From Streptomyces fuscichromogenes (GTDB lineage: Bacteria; Actinomycetota; Actinomycetes; Streptomycetales; Streptomycetaceae): a stretch of 64,000 nt of DNA. Under the pieces are notes generated by a model. The model was not told where the DNA came from and made no database searches. It saw only the letters and a list, made by a program, of their open reading frames with translations. Shown in pieces: positions 1 through 8,107 of the stretch. The stretch spans positions 1 to 64,000 of the forward strand of contig NZ_BMML01000017.1 in assembly GCF_014645815.1 (NCBI RefSeq). Reading direction: 5' to 3'. Both the position numbers and the translations under genes were made by a program. Every line of letters starts with the position of its first letter. Position 1 is the stretch's first letter.

Positions 1-1
1 G

Positions 2-55
2 GCCTTCACCAGCATCGCCTGCACCCTCATCTGCTACCGCAGACTCTCCAAATGA
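2..55 (+). CDS. C-terminal tail of a membrane protein (partial)
   Basis: Only the last 17 codons are in the window, ending at TGA 53-55. The residues (AFTSIACTLICYRRLSK) are a hydrophobic stretch followed by a basic end, as at the C-terminus of a multi-pass transporter whose last helix is followed by a short cytoplasmic tail. The frame runs open to the window edge. The next gene starts within 30 bp, so the two may be co-transcribed. Family cannot be assigned from this fragment. Confidence 0.5.
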   Translation, partial: AFTSIACTLICYRRLSK

Positions 56-77
56 GATGGCCTCTAAGCTCGGGGGC

Positions 78-722
78 ATGCGCTACGACCTGGTTATCTT
101 CGACAACGACGGCGTCCTCGTCGACAGTGAGCCCATCTCCAACCGGCTCCTGGCCGCCTACCTCACCGAGCTGGGGCACCCGACCACCTATGAGGACTCC
201 ATACGGGACTACATGGGATCCGCGATGCACAGGGTCCATGAGCTCGTCGAGGAGCGCACCGGGCAGCGGCTGCCCGACGACTTCGACGACGTCTTCCACG
301 CCCGCGTGTTCGCCGCCTTCGAGCGCGAGTTGAAGCCCGTTGCCGGGGCGGCGGAAGTGCTGGAGCAGCTGGCGGCGGACGGGGTGCCGTACTGCGTGGC
401 GTCCTCCGGGAGCCATGAGCGGATCCGGGTCGGGCATCGGACGACCGGGCTGGACCGGTGGTTCGACGAGTCGCGGGTCTTCAGTTCGCAGGACGTCGGG
501 AGGGGGAAGCCGGCGCCGGATCTCTTCCTCTACGCGGCCGACCGGATGGGGGTCGCGCCGGGGCGGTGCGCGGTCGTGGAGGACAGCCCGCTCGGGGTGC
601 GGGCGGCGATCGCGGCCGGGATGGACGTGTACGGGTTCACGGCCATGACGCCGGCCGAGCGGCTGCGGGGTGCCACTCAACTCTTCACCAGCCTGGGGCA
701 GTTGACCGACCTGCTGGAATGA
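78..722 (+). CDS. HAD-superfamily hydrolase, beta-phosphoglucomutase-like
   Basis: Predicted cytoplasmic phosphatase or phosphomutase of 214 residues. Motif I is FDNDGVLVDSE with nucleophile Asp9 and acid/base Asp11. Motif II is VASSGSHERI, motif III the lysine in GRGKPAPDLF, and motif IV VVEDSPLGVRAA. A helical cap lies between motifs I and II, as in the beta-PGM/CbbY subfamily. Length is normal. An in-frame ATG at 57 would add seven residues; 78 is preferred because motif I then sits at the usual distance from the N-terminus. The substrate cannot be told from sequence; the neighbours give no pathway. Confidence 0.85.
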   Translation: MRYDLVIFDNDGVLVDSEPISNRLLAAYLTELGHPTTYEDSIRDYMGSAMHRVHELVEERTGQRLPDDFDDVFHARVFAAFERELKPVAGAAEVLEQLAADGVPYCVASSGSHERIRVGHRTTGLDRWFDESRVFSSQDVGRGKPAPDLFLYAADRMGVAPGRCAVVEDSPLGVRAAIAAGMDVYGFTAMTPAERLRGATQLFTSLGQLTDLLE

Positions 723-742
723 CCGGAGGCAGGCGGCGGGGC

Positions 743-754
743 TGACAGTTGTCA
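743..754. promoter_or_regulatory. Inverted repeat TGACA-GT-TGTCA upstream of the VC0807-like gene
   Basis: Perfect 5-bp arms around a 2-bp centre in the 92-bp gap between the HAD gene and the next start at 815. It could be an operator or chance; no matching regulator was recognised. Confidence 0.25.
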
Positions 755-814
755 TGCCGAGCTCCGGACGTTCGTTTCTACTGGGGGACCCCGCCCGGAC
801 GCGAAGCTGAGGGC

Positions 815-1549
815 ATGACGAAGACGACGAACACCGGGTCCCAGAGCAAGCACCAGCCCGGCGTGCTGGAGAACCTCCGGCCGCTGATCGTGGACGTGGC
901 CCTGCCTCTCGGGTCGTACTACTTCTTCAAGGGGGCCTTCGGGATGAGCACCTTCGCGGCGCTCGCCTGGAGCAGCGTGGTGCCGGCCGTGCGGACGGTC
1001 TGGAGCGTGGCGAGGGAACGCCGGGTCAACGGGCTGGCGGCGCTCATCCTGGTCGTGAACGTGGTCGGGCTGGCGCTCAGCTTCGTCTCCGGTGATCCGC
1101 GGCTCATGCTCGCCAAGGACGGCGCGGTCAGCAGCACCGTCGGGGTCGGGATCCTGGTCTCGGTGGCGCTGGGCCGGCCGATGATGACGGCCGGGCTGAA
1201 GCCCTTCCTGGTGAAGGGGGACGCGGGCCGGGAGGCCGCCTGGGAGCGGCTGGTGTCCGGGACCGCGGTCCGGTCGGCGGAGTTCCTGCGCAAGGAGCGG
1301 CTCTTCTCCGTGATCTGGGGGCTGGTGCTCCTCACGGAGTGCGTCGCCCGGGTCGTCGGCGCGTACACCATCCCCGTGGCCACCATGGTCTGGCTGAGCT
1401 CGCTCCTGCTGGTCGTCGCGATCAGCCTCGGGATGGTCGTCTGCGGTGGCGCGGCCGCCGAGCCGATGGCGTGCCTGATCACCGACGAGGTGAAGCGCCA
1501 GGAGGCCGCACGGGAGCGGCGGGAGCAGGAGCTTGCGGTCGCCGTCTGA
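815..1549 (+). CDS. VC0807-like integral membrane protein
   Basis: A 244-residue protein with several hydrophobic helices (around residues 30-50, 75-95, 105-125 and 170-215) and a charged C-terminal tail (KRQEAARERREQE). The pattern resembles the VC0807 family of membrane proteins of unknown function, sometimes grouped with intracellular septation-like proteins. ATG at 815 is chosen over the in-frame start at 749 because the extra 22 residues are unlike a protein N-terminus and 815 begins a conventional polar leader. No substrate or role can be inferred. Confidence 0.75.
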   Translation: MTKTTNTGSQSKHQPGVLENLRPLIVDVALPLGSYYFFKGAFGMSTFAALAWSSVVPAVRTVWSVARERRVNGLAALILVVNVVGLALSFVSGDPRLMLAKDGAVSSTVGVGILVSVALGRPMMTAGLKPFLVKGDAGREAAWERLVSGTAVRSAEFLRKERLFSVIWGLVLLTECVARVVGAYTIPVATMVWLSSLLLVVAISLGMVVCGGAAAEPMACLITDEVKRQEAARERREQELAVAV

Positions 1550-1630
1550 GCGGCCGGAAAGTAAAGCTGAAGGAAATTCATCTTTGGCTGGATCTACCCA
1601 CGAGTACGCCGGGGCCCTACGCTCGCCGCC

Positions 1631-2845
1631 ATGACAGATGTGCTGCGGCGCGGTAGGGCCTCGCTGGCGTTCAGCTTCTTCACCCAGGGTGCCACCTTCG
1701 CGCTGCTGGTGACGCGTATCCCCGCGATCCAGGACCGGTACGGCGTCTCCGACGCACTGCTGCCGGTCTTTCTCGCCGCCGTGCCGATCCTGGCCGGCGT
1801 CGGCAGCGTCACCACCGAGCAGTTGGTGAAGCGCATACGGCCGAGCCTGCTGCTGCGCTGGTCCCAGCCCGTGGTGATGCTGGCGCTGCTCGGGGTCGGG
1901 GCCGGCGGGAACATGGCGGAACTGGCGGTGTCGCTGGCCGCGTTCGGGCTGGCGGTGGGGGCGCTGGACGCCTCGATGAACATGCTCGGGGTGAGTCTCC
2001 AGCGGACGTACGGGCGCAGCATCATGCTGAGCTTCCATGCCGTGTACAGCCTGGGCGGGATCCTCGGGGCCTCGCTGGCGTGGGTGGGGGCGCACTGGCA
2101 TCTCGCGTTGTGGGTGTCGTATCTGCCGGTCGTCGCGGTGCTGCTGCCGGCCGCGCTGGTGGGCAGCCGGTGGTATGTGGACGGTGATCCCGCGCCGGTG
2201 GAGGACGGGGCGCAGGGGAGCGCGGGCGGTGTCGTCTTCAAGGTGCTGCTGCCGCTGTGTCTGGTGATGACCTTCGCCTACATCGGGGACTCGACCGTCT
2301 CCAACTGGAGTGCGAAGTACCTGAAGGACGTGCTGGGCAGCAGTGAGCAGCTCGCCACCGTGCCGTACAACGTGTACATGGTGACCACGCTGGTCGGGCG
2401 GGCCATCGGGGACTTCGGGGTACGGCGGTTCGGTGCCGTGCCCGTCGTACGGCTGGGGGCGCTGGTGGCGGCCGCCGGGTTCGCGGTGGTGGCGGCGGCG
2501 CCGGGGGCCTGGGTCGGCATGGCCGGGTTCACCCTGCTGGGGCTGGGGCTGTGTGTGCTGGTGCCGCAGACCTTCGCGGCGGCGGGGAGGCTGTTTCCGG
2601 GGGCTTCGGACGGAGCCATCGCTCGGCTGAACATCTTCAACTACGTCGGTTTTCTGATCGGTTCGCCGCTGGTGGGGGCGCTGGGCGACGCGTGGAGCTA
2701 TCGCGGGGCGATGCTGGTGCCGATGGTTCTGGTGCTGGTGACGCTGGTGTACGCCCGTTCGTTCGCGACCAGGTCGGACCGATACGGTGGCGGGCATGAG
2801 CGGCCGCGCACAGCTGATGTGGGACGAGGCAGTAACGGGCTATGA
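1631..2845 (+). CDS. MFS transporter
   Basis: A 404-residue major facilitator superfamily protein with about twelve hydrophobic segments, split by a central hydrophilic loop near residues 185-205. It probably exports a small molecule, substrate unknown. There is no Shine-Dalgarno sequence before ATG 1631, but TACGCT at 1618-1623 lies seven bases upstream, so transcription could begin at or next to the A of the ATG and give a leaderless mRNA (inference). Its last 50 bp overlap the acuC start in another frame, implying co-transcription. Confidence 0.85.
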   Translation: MTDVLRRGRASLAFSFFTQGATFALLVTRIPAIQDRYGVSDALLPVFLAAVPILAGVGSVTTEQLVKRIRPSLLLRWSQPVVMLALLGVGAGGNMAELAVSLAAFGLAVGALDASMNMLGVSLQRTYGRSIMLSFHAVYSLGGILGASLAWVGAHWHLALWVSYLPVVAVLLPAALVGSRWYVDGDPAPVEDGAQGSAGGVVFKVLLPLCLVMTFAYIGDSTVSNWSAKYLKDVLGSSEQLATVPYNVYMVTTLVGRAIGDFGVRRFGAVPVVRLGALVAAAGFAVVAAAPGAWVGMAGFTLLGLGLCVLVPQTFAAAGRLFPGASDGAIARLNIFNYVGFLIGSPLVGALGDAWSYRGAMLVPMVLVLVTLVYARSFATRSDRYGGGHERPRTADVGRGSNGL

Positions 2846-3968
2846 CTTCGGTCCGGGCCATCCGATGGATCCGGTCCGGCTGGCGTTGACCCGGAGTCTG
2901 GTCGGGGCCTTCGGGCTCGACCGGGCGGTGGACGTGGTCGCGGCGAAGCCGGCCGGGGAGTCGACGCTGCGGCTGGTGCACCGGGAGGACTACATCGAGG
3001 CCGTCAAGGCGGCCTCGGCGGATCCGGCGGCGGCCGACCCGTCGTACGGGCTGGGGACGGAGGACGATCCCGCCTTCGCCGGGATGCACGAGGTGTCCGC
3101 GCTGATCGCCGGGCAGTCGGTGGCGGCGGCTGAGGCGGTGTGGCGCGGGGACGTCGAGCACGCCGTGAACTTCGCGGGCGGGTTGCACCACGCGATGCCG
3201 GGGGCCGCGTCGGGGTTCTGTATCTACAACGACGCCTCGCTGGCGATCGCGCGATTGTTGGAGCTGGGTGCTGAGCGGGTCGCCTATGTGGATGTGGACG
3301 TGCACCACGGGGACGGGGTGCAGGCCGCGTTCTGGGAGGATCCGCGGGTTCTGACGATCTCGCTGCATGAGCATCCCCGTACGTTGTTCCCGCAGACCGG
3401 GTGGCCGGAGGAGGTCGGCGCCGGGGCGGGGGAGGGGGCCGCGGTGAACGTGGCGTTGCCGGCGGGGACCGGGGACGCGGGGTGGGTGCGGGCGTTTCAC
3501 GCCGTCGTGCCGGAGCTGGTCGCCGACTTTCGGCCGCAGGTGCTGGTGACGCAGCACGGCGCCGACACGCATTTCGAGGATCCGCTGGCTCATCTGGCCG
3601 TGTCGCTGGACGCGCAGCGGGCGGTGCAGGTGGCGTGCCATGAGCTGGCGCACGGGTACGCCGGGGGGAAGTGGGTCGCGTTGGGGGGCGGGGGGTACGA
3701 GGTGGTGGATGTCGTGCCGCGGTCGTGGACGCATCTGGTGGGGGTGGCGGCGGGGCGGGAGGTTGCGCCTGAGGCGTTGGTGCCGGAGGGGTGGCGGCAG
3801 GAGGTGTTCGCTCGGACTCGGCAGTTGGGGCCTGGGCGGATGACGGATGGGCGGTGGCCGGTGGGGTGGGCGGGGTGGGAGGCCGGGTACGACCCAGCTG
3901 ATCGCCTGGACCAGGCGGTGCTGGCTACGCGGCGAGCGGTGTTTCCGCTGCGCGGGTTGCTGGCGTAG
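2796..3968 (+). CDS. acuC: Acetoin utilization-type deacetylase AcuC
   Basis: A 390-residue zinc-dependent deacetylase of the histone deacetylase/AcuC family. Diagnostic motifs are GGLHHAMPGAASGFCIYND (active-site histidine pair), YVDVDVHHGDGVQAAF (zinc ligands Asp and His) and QHGADTHFEDPLAHL (zinc Asp). In Bacillus AcuC deacetylates acetyl-CoA synthetase; the same role in reversing lysine acetylation is likely here (family knowledge). ATG 2796 gives the conserved start MSGRAQLMWDEA; an in-frame start at 2787 is possible. It overlaps the upstream MFS gene by 50 bp. Confidence 0.92.
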   Translation: MSGRAQLMWDEAVTGYDFGPGHPMDPVRLALTRSLVGAFGLDRAVDVVAAKPAGESTLRLVHREDYIEAVKAASADPAAADPSYGLGTEDDPAFAGMHEVSALIAGQSVAAAEAVWRGDVEHAVNFAGGLHHAMPGAASGFCIYNDASLAIARLLELGAERVAYVDVDVHHGDGVQAAFWEDPRVLTISLHEHPRTLFPQTGWPEEVGAGAGEGAAVNVALPAGTGDAGWVRAFHAVVPELVADFRPQVLVTQHGADTHFEDPLAHLAVSLDAQRAVQVACHELAHGYAGGKWVALGGGGYEVVDVVPRSWTHLVGVAAGREVAPEALVPEGWRQEVFARTRQLGPGRMTDGRWPVGWAGWEAGYDPADRLDQAVLATRRAVFPLRGLLA

Positions 3969-4070
3969 GCCTCTCCCTCGCCCCCGCCGCCCCTACCCGT
4001 CCCGTCCTTCCAGGGGGTGGGCCCCCTTCGACCGCCCGCTCCGGGGGCTGCCGCCCCCGCACCCCCGCAT

Positions 4071-4110
4071 CGGCCTTCGGCCTCGTCCTCAAACGCCGGA
4101 CGGGCTGGAG
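4071..4110. repeat. Streptomyces intergenic repeat, GGCCTTCGGCC type
   Basis: The 249-bp gap after acuC contains CGGCCTTCGGCC followed by CTCAAACGCCGGACGGGCTG. I recognise this block from many Streptomyces intergenic regions. The flanking bases are runs of G and C with no reading frame. It may act as a terminator hairpin (GGCC-TTC-GGCC) for acuC. Confidence 0.5.
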
Positions 4111-4217
4111 GGGGGCGGGGTGCGGACCGGCTCTCGGCCGTCTGGGCCGGACGGGCTGGTGGGGGTTGGGGTTAGGCCGATTGTGCGGTGTTTGGGTGGT
4201 GTGGGGGTGGGGTGGGG

Positions 4218-5057
4218 GTGGAGGGCGTCAGGATTGTTGGGGTGTTGAGTGGTGGTGGGCTTCGGGGATATCTGGTGGCTGTCGGGCTGGCGGGGGTGGT
4301 GGGGACCTCGCGGGAGCGGAGTCTTCGTAGTTATCGGCTGTTCGCTGCTCGGGATCCTCGGGTGTTGATCGGGATCGATCCGCAAGGGGGGTGGGGGGAG
4401 GCGGAGTTGGTTCGGTTGATGGCTGCCAAGTGTGGGGTTTCGGACGATCCCCGGTGTGTTTCAGGGCATGATGTGATCGATCCCGGATTGACGGTCGCCG
4501 CGCTGGATGCCTTTGCCGAGCGGGTGGCGGCCGTAGCCCGGCGGCGGGCACCCGTGTTGTTCGGGACCGGGCATCCGCACCGGCTGATCGGGTTCTACGC
4601 CGGTCTCGCGGACGCCCTGTCGGCGGTGGGATGTGAGGTCCTCACCCCTGCGCAGGGTCGCTGTGTCGACATAACGACCCGGTTCGGCCTACGCACGTGC
4701 TCCCTCGAATACGTACGAGGAGTCGGGTTCGTGAGAGAAGTGGGCCGTGAGCGCCCCGGTTGTGCGCCGGGTGCGCATACGCATTCGCCGCTGCCGGTTC
4801 GGGTGGCGCTGGATGCGGCCGCGGCGGGCGGCGGGCCCTTGCCGGAGCTGGTGGTCGGAGACCATGGGTGGGTCTGCGGTGCAGGTCAGCTCGGGTTTGA
4901 GGCCATTGGTCTGGCGGATACGGATGACCCTGCGCTCTTCGTGGGGGAGGCCGAGGGGACGGTGTCCGTCGCCGTTCCGGTTGATGACGGCGTGCGGTCT
5001 GATTACTACACGCCGCTTACCCGCTACGTACTCAATCGAGCGTGTCTGTCACAGTAG
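4218..5057 (+). CDS. Putative phosphatase-like protein conserved in Streptomyces
   Basis: A protein of about 279 residues. I associate it with proteins called phosphatase at this position in Streptomyces chromosomes, but I see no complete catalytic motif of a known phosphatase superfamily. Visible features are LFGTGHPHRLIGFYAGLADAL near the middle, an HTHSPLPVRVALDA segment, GDHGWVCGAGQLG, and a C-terminal SDYYTPLTRYVLNR. The start is uncertain: GTG 4218 is chosen, but GTG 4212, GTG 4242 and ATG 4188 share the frame. The first 250 bp use more T-containing codons than the rest. It precedes bdtA and reads the same way. Confidence 0.6.
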   Translation: MEGVRIVGVLSGGGLRGYLVAVGLAGVVGTSRERSLRSYRLFAARDPRVLIGIDPQGGWGEAELVRLMAAKCGVSDDPRCVSGHDVIDPGLTVAALDAFAERVAAVARRRAPVLFGTGHPHRLIGFYAGLADALSAVGCEVLTPAQGRCVDITTRFGLRTCSLEYVRGVGFVREVGRERPGCAPGAHTHSPLPVRVALDAAAAGGGPLPELVVGDHGWVCGAGQLGFEAIGLADTDDPALFVGEAEGTVSVAVPVDDGVRSDYYTPLTRYVLNRACLSQ

Positions 5058-5101
5058 GCCGCCGATGGGTGCACCTCTTCCCCACTCGCATCACCCGCCC
5101 C

Positions 5102-5107
5102 TACATT
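5102..5107 (+). promoter_or_regulatory. Candidate -10 element (TACATT) for bdtA
   Basis: TACATT matches the Streptomyces -10 pattern TAnnnT and lies about 80 bp upstream of the bdtA start. No convincing -35 is visible at 17-18 bp. The homologous gene is a reported BldD target; I found only a half-match to the BldD box (GAGTGA) just downstream. Confidence 0.25.
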
Positions 5108-5187
5108 GGGGAGTGAGCACGCAACGACGAAGAGTCACCGGAAGGGGAAGCCGGTGGCCCGTCGAGTGCGGAAGGTTCAGGTGTGTC

Positions 5188-5397
5188 ATGGCAGCTGGCG
5201 AGAGGCCTCTGAACGAGGTCGTGTTCCTGACCGTGGCGGAGGTCGCCGCGGTGATGCGAGTGTCGAAGATGACCGTGTACCGGCTGGTGCACAGCGGTCA
5301 TCTGCCCGCGATCCGGGTGGGGCGGTCCTTCCGCGTCCCCGAGCAAGCGGTGCACGAGTACCTTCGCGAGAGCTATGTGGGGGTGGAGACCGCCTGA
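5188..5397 (+). CDS. bdtA: Small excisionase-type helix-turn-helix protein BdtA
   Basis: A 69-residue DNA-binding protein that is almost entirely one winged helix-turn-helix of the excisionase/MerR-like class: FLTVAEVAAVMRVSKMTVYR, then LVHSGHLPAIRVGRSFRVPEQAVHEYL. It differs in sequence from BldC, the other small Streptomyces protein of this class. Its position five genes from bldN matches, from memory, S. coelicolor SCO3328, called bldD target A. ATG 5188 is chosen because it begins the conserved sequence and follows GTGTGTC; no strong ribosome binding site is visible. Its targets are unknown to me. Confidence 0.8.
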   Translation: MAAGERPLNEVVFLTVAEVAAVMRVSKMTVYRLVHSGHLPAIRVGRSFRVPEQAVHEYLRESYVGVETA

Positions 5398-5526
5398 CGA
5401 CGGTTTCGGGATAGCCGGAGCACCTCGATTACGAGCTCAGCGCTCGGGCGGGTAGGCTAGCCCCTCGTAGGTCGTATGGGCCCATGATGCCCAGCACCGA
5501 GTGATGAGAAGTGAGCGAGGGTAGTC

Positions 5527-5625
5527 GTGGGCTCTGTTATCAAGAAGCGGCGCAAGCGGATGGCCAAGAAGAAGCACCGCAAGCTGCTCAAGCGCACGCG
5601 TGTTCAGCGCCGTAACAAGAAGTAA
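5527..5625 (+). CDS. Ribosomal protein bS22-like, AURKAIP1/COX24 domain
   Basis: A 32-codon gene starting GTG and ending TAA. The product is [20 protein letters not shown] followed by [12 protein letters not shown], an extremely basic peptide. It matches the AURKAIP1/COX24 family, whose actinobacterial members are the small-subunit protein bS22 (family knowledge). The preceding GAGCGAGGGTAGTC supplies a ribosome binding site. A strong hairpin terminator follows at 5656, so it looks like a short monocistronic transcript. Confidence 0.88.
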   Translation: MGSVIKKRRKRMAKKKHRKLLKRTRVQRRNKK

Positions 5626-5655
5626 TTACGGCGCCGAGCCGCGAGAGCTCGTGTG

Positions 5656-5684
5656 TGGCCCCCCACCAGTACGGTGGGGGGCCA
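5656..5684 (+). terminator. Rho-independent-type hairpin after bS22
   Basis: Perfect 12-bp stem TGGCCCCCCACC / GGTGGGGGGCCA around a 5-nt AGTAC loop, followed shortly by a TTTT run at 5690-5693. It lies 31 bp after the bS22 stop. Confidence 0.85.
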
Positions 5685-5795
5685 CTGCGTTTTCCGGCCG
5701 TTGCGGCTTGTCGTGGCCCGCCGGGGGTCATGCCTGCGCAACATCGACCCGCTAAGTTGGCCCGCATACGGGAACACGGAAGAAAGGCGCTGATC

Positions 5796-6869
5796 TTGGG
5801 GAAGGTCGTGCTCGTGACCGGGGTGGCCCGTCAACTCGGGGGCCGGTTCGTACGGCGGATCCAGCATGATCCCGAGGTGGACCGGGTGATCGCCGTGGAC
5901 GCGGTCCTGCCGGAGCATCATCTGGGCGGGGCCGATTTCATCCAGACCGACATCCGGCAGCCGACGATCGCCCGCGTGCTGGCCGAGAGCGGCGCCGACA
6001 CCGTCGTCCACATGGACGTGACCGGGACACCGCTCGGCAGCGGAAGCCGGGCCACCGTCAAAGAGACCAATGTCATCGGGACGATGCAACTGCTCGGTGC
6101 CTGCCAGAAGTCGCCGAACGTGAAGCGGCTGGTGATCAAGTCCAGTACGAACGTGTACGGCTCCGCACCGAAGGATCCTGCCGTCTTCACCGAGACCACC
6201 CCGCCGAAATCGCTGCCCAGTGGCGGGTTCGCGAAGGACACGGTGGAGGTGGAGGGATATGTGCGGGGGTTCGCCAGGAGGCGGCCCGACGTGGCGGTGT
6301 GCGTGCTGCGGTTCGCCAATATTCTCGGGCCCACCGCCGATACTCCGCTCGCCTCCTATTTCTCGCTGCCGGTGCTGCCCACCGTTCTCGGGTACGACCC
6401 GCGACTGCAGTTCGTGCACGAGGACGATGTGATCGAGGTGCTGCGGATCGCCTCGCACGAGCCGGCGCGGGGGACTCTCAACAGCGGCACGTTCAACGTC
6501 GCGGGCGACGGGGTGTTGTTGCTCTCGCAGTGCTCGCGGCGGCTGGGGCGGCCCACCGTGCCGTTGCTGCTGCCGGCGGTCACCTGGGCCGGGTCCCTGG
6601 TGCGGACGCTCGGCATGACCGACTTCTCGCCCGAGCAGATCCGGCTGCTGACGCACGGCCGGGTGGTGGACACGGTCCAGATGCGCGACACGCTGGGATT
6701 CCGGCCGCAGTACACGACCGCGGAGACCTTCGCGGACTTCGTGCGCGCCCAGGACCCGGGGCTGCTGCCGCCCCGGGCGGTGGCCGCGGCGGTCGACCGG
6801 ATCGCCGCGCTGCCCGCCCTGAGCGGCGGGAGGACCCCGACGAAGACCCCGACCCAGAGCGCCAACTGA
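5796..6869 (+). CDS. NAD-dependent epimerase/dehydratase (extended SDR)
   Basis: A 357-residue Rossmann protein. The N-terminal KVVLVTGVARQLGGRFVRRI is the nucleotide-binding loop, followed by a DAV acidic segment and SSTNVYGSAPKDP, where the tyrosine of the extended-SDR active site is present. It probably acts on a nucleotide-bound sugar or related cytoplasmic substrate, identity unknown. TTG 5796 is chosen because AGAAAGG lies eight bases upstream and the core begins at once; an ATG at 5730 shares the frame but would fall just after the bS22 terminator. The next gene starts 14 bp downstream, so the two form an operon. Confidence 0.82.
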   Translation: MGKVVLVTGVARQLGGRFVRRIQHDPEVDRVIAVDAVLPEHHLGGADFIQTDIRQPTIARVLAESGADTVVHMDVTGTPLGSGSRATVKETNVIGTMQLLGACQKSPNVKRLVIKSSTNVYGSAPKDPAVFTETTPPKSLPSGGFAKDTVEVEGYVRGFARRRPDVAVCVLRFANILGPTADTPLASYFSLPVLPTVLGYDPRLQFVHEDDVIEVLRIASHEPARGTLNSGTFNVAGDGVLLLSQCSRRLGRPTVPLLLPAVTWAGSLVRTLGMTDFSPEQIRLLTHGRVVDTVQMRDTLGFRPQYTTAETFADFVRAQDPGLLPPRAVAAAVDRIAALPALSGGRTPTKTPTQSAN

Positions 6870-6883
6870 GGAGCGCAGCAACG

Positions 6884-8005
6884 ATGGCGGACGCCAAGGT
6901 CATTCCGTTCGACGACGACCGGTCCCGCGGGGCTGCCGTGCAGCGGCCGGCCCGGCGCCGGGCCGCGGGGAGCCGGCGCAAGGGCGGTGGCGAGCAGGCG
7001 GCGGCGGTCCGGGAGCCCGCGGCGGCGCGGGAGCCCGCGGCGGGACGCGAGTCCGGCGTGGTCCGTGAGGTCCAGCCTCTCGCCGGGCGGATCCCCGCGC
7101 AGGAAGATGTGCATGTGACCCGGGAGAACCCTGAGACGGGCGTGACGCAGCCGCCGCACGACGAGGCCGGCCTGGAGCAGCGCGTCGCGCGCGGACTGGC
7201 GTTTCTGCGACGGCGGCTGACCGGGGACTACGAGGTCGACGACTTCGGGTACGACGAGGAGCTGACCGACCAGGTCCTGATGTCCCTGCTGCGGCCGGTG
7301 TACGAGAAATACTTCCGCGTCGACGTGAAGGGCATCGAGAACATCCCGGCCGAGGGCGGTGCGCTGATCGTCGCCAACCACTCCGGGACGCTGCCGCTGG
7401 ACGGGCTGATGATGCAGGTCGCCGTGCACGACCGGCATCCGGCGAATCGTCACCTCAGGCTGCTCGCGGCGGATCTGGTCTTCGTGCTGCCGGTGGTGAA
7501 CGAGCTGGCGCGGAAGCTGGGCCACACGCTCGCGTGCGCGGAGGACGCCGAACGGCTGCTGGGGCAGGGCGAGCTGGTGGGGGTGATGCCGGAGGGGTTC
7601 AAGGGCATCGGGAAGCCCTTCGGCGAGCGCTACAAGCTCCAGCGGTTCGGGCGGGGCGGGTTCGTGTCCACCGCGCTGCGGAAGGGGGTGCCGATCATTC
7701 CCTGCTCGATCGTGGGGGCGGAGGAGATCTATCCGATGATCGGCAACGCGAAGACGCTGGCTCGGGTGCTGGGGATCCCGTACTTCCCGCTGACGCCGAC
7801 GTTTCCCTGGCTGGGGCCGCTGGGGGCGGTGCCGTTGCCGACGAAGTGGACGATCCAGTTCGGGGAGCCGATCCCTACGGACGGCTATCCGCCGGAGGCG
7901 GCCGAGGATCCGATGCTGATGTTCAACCTGACGGATCAGGTGCGGGAGCAGATCCAGCACACGCTGTACAAGTTGCTGGTGCAGCGGAGGTCGGTTTTTT
8001 TCTGA
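6884..8005 (+). CDS. Lysophospholipid acyltransferase family protein (PlsC-like)
   Basis: A 373-residue protein with a low-complexity, basic N-terminal 110 residues (repeats of REPAAA) and a C-terminal acyltransferase domain. The catalytic block is ANHSGTLPLDG (NHx4D type), with VMPEGFKGIGKPFGERYKL as the acceptor-binding motif and PIIPCSIVGAEE further on. It would transfer acyl groups at the inner face of the membrane (PlsC family). The acyl acceptor is unknown. It follows the epimerase by 14 bp with GAGGAG upstream of ATG 6884. The coding end runs into a T-rich stretch at 7994-8000 before the convergent hairpin. Confidence 0.85.
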   Translation: MADAKVIPFDDDRSRGAAVQRPARRRAAGSRRKGGGEQAAAVREPAAAREPAAGRESGVVREVQPLAGRIPAQEDVHVTRENPETGVTQPPHDEAGLEQRVARGLAFLRRRLTGDYEVDDFGYDEELTDQVLMSLLRPVYEKYFRVDVKGIENIPAEGGALIVANHSGTLPLDGLMMQVAVHDRHPANRHLRLLAADLVFVLPVVNELARKLGHTLACAEDAERLLGQGELVGVMPEGFKGIGKPFGERYKLQRFGRGGFVSTALRKGVPIIPCSIVGAEEIYPMIGNAKTLARVLGIPYFPLTPTFPWLGPLGAVPLPTKWTIQFGEPIPTDGYPPEAAEDPMLMFNLTDQVREQIQHTLYKLLVQRRSVFF

Positions 8006-8036
8006 GTGGTGCGGTGGTGTCTTCGCTGCCGGCCGG

Positions 8037-8068
8037 TGGGGGCTGGTCGCGCAGTTCCCCGCGCCCCC
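8037..8068. repeat. Interspersed repeat, copy 1
   Basis: GGGGCTGGTCGCGCAGTTCC followed by CCGCGCCCCC, the consensus of a repeat that recurs near 10753, 24277, 35904, 46830, 50985-51390 and 61764. Here it lies between the convergent acyltransferase and rsbN genes. Confidence 0.75.
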
Positions 8069-8098
8069 AAGGCGGCGGCTTCGCCGCCTTGGGGGCGC
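8061..8098. terminator. Bidirectional hairpin between convergent genes
   Basis: Perfect 17-bp stem (GCGCCCCCAAGGCGGCG and its complement) with a 4-nt GCTT loop, just before the rsbN stop and after the acyltransferase stop. It is fused to the end of the interspersed repeat. Confidence 0.8.
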
Positions 8099-8107
8099 GG
8101 GGGCGCT

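Noticed and set aside
752-2797. A 681-codon minus-strand open frame opposite the VC0807 and MFS genes
   Set aside because: Composition is Arg/His/Pro/Gln-rich noise typical of antisense frames; both plus-strand genes have recognisable membrane helices.
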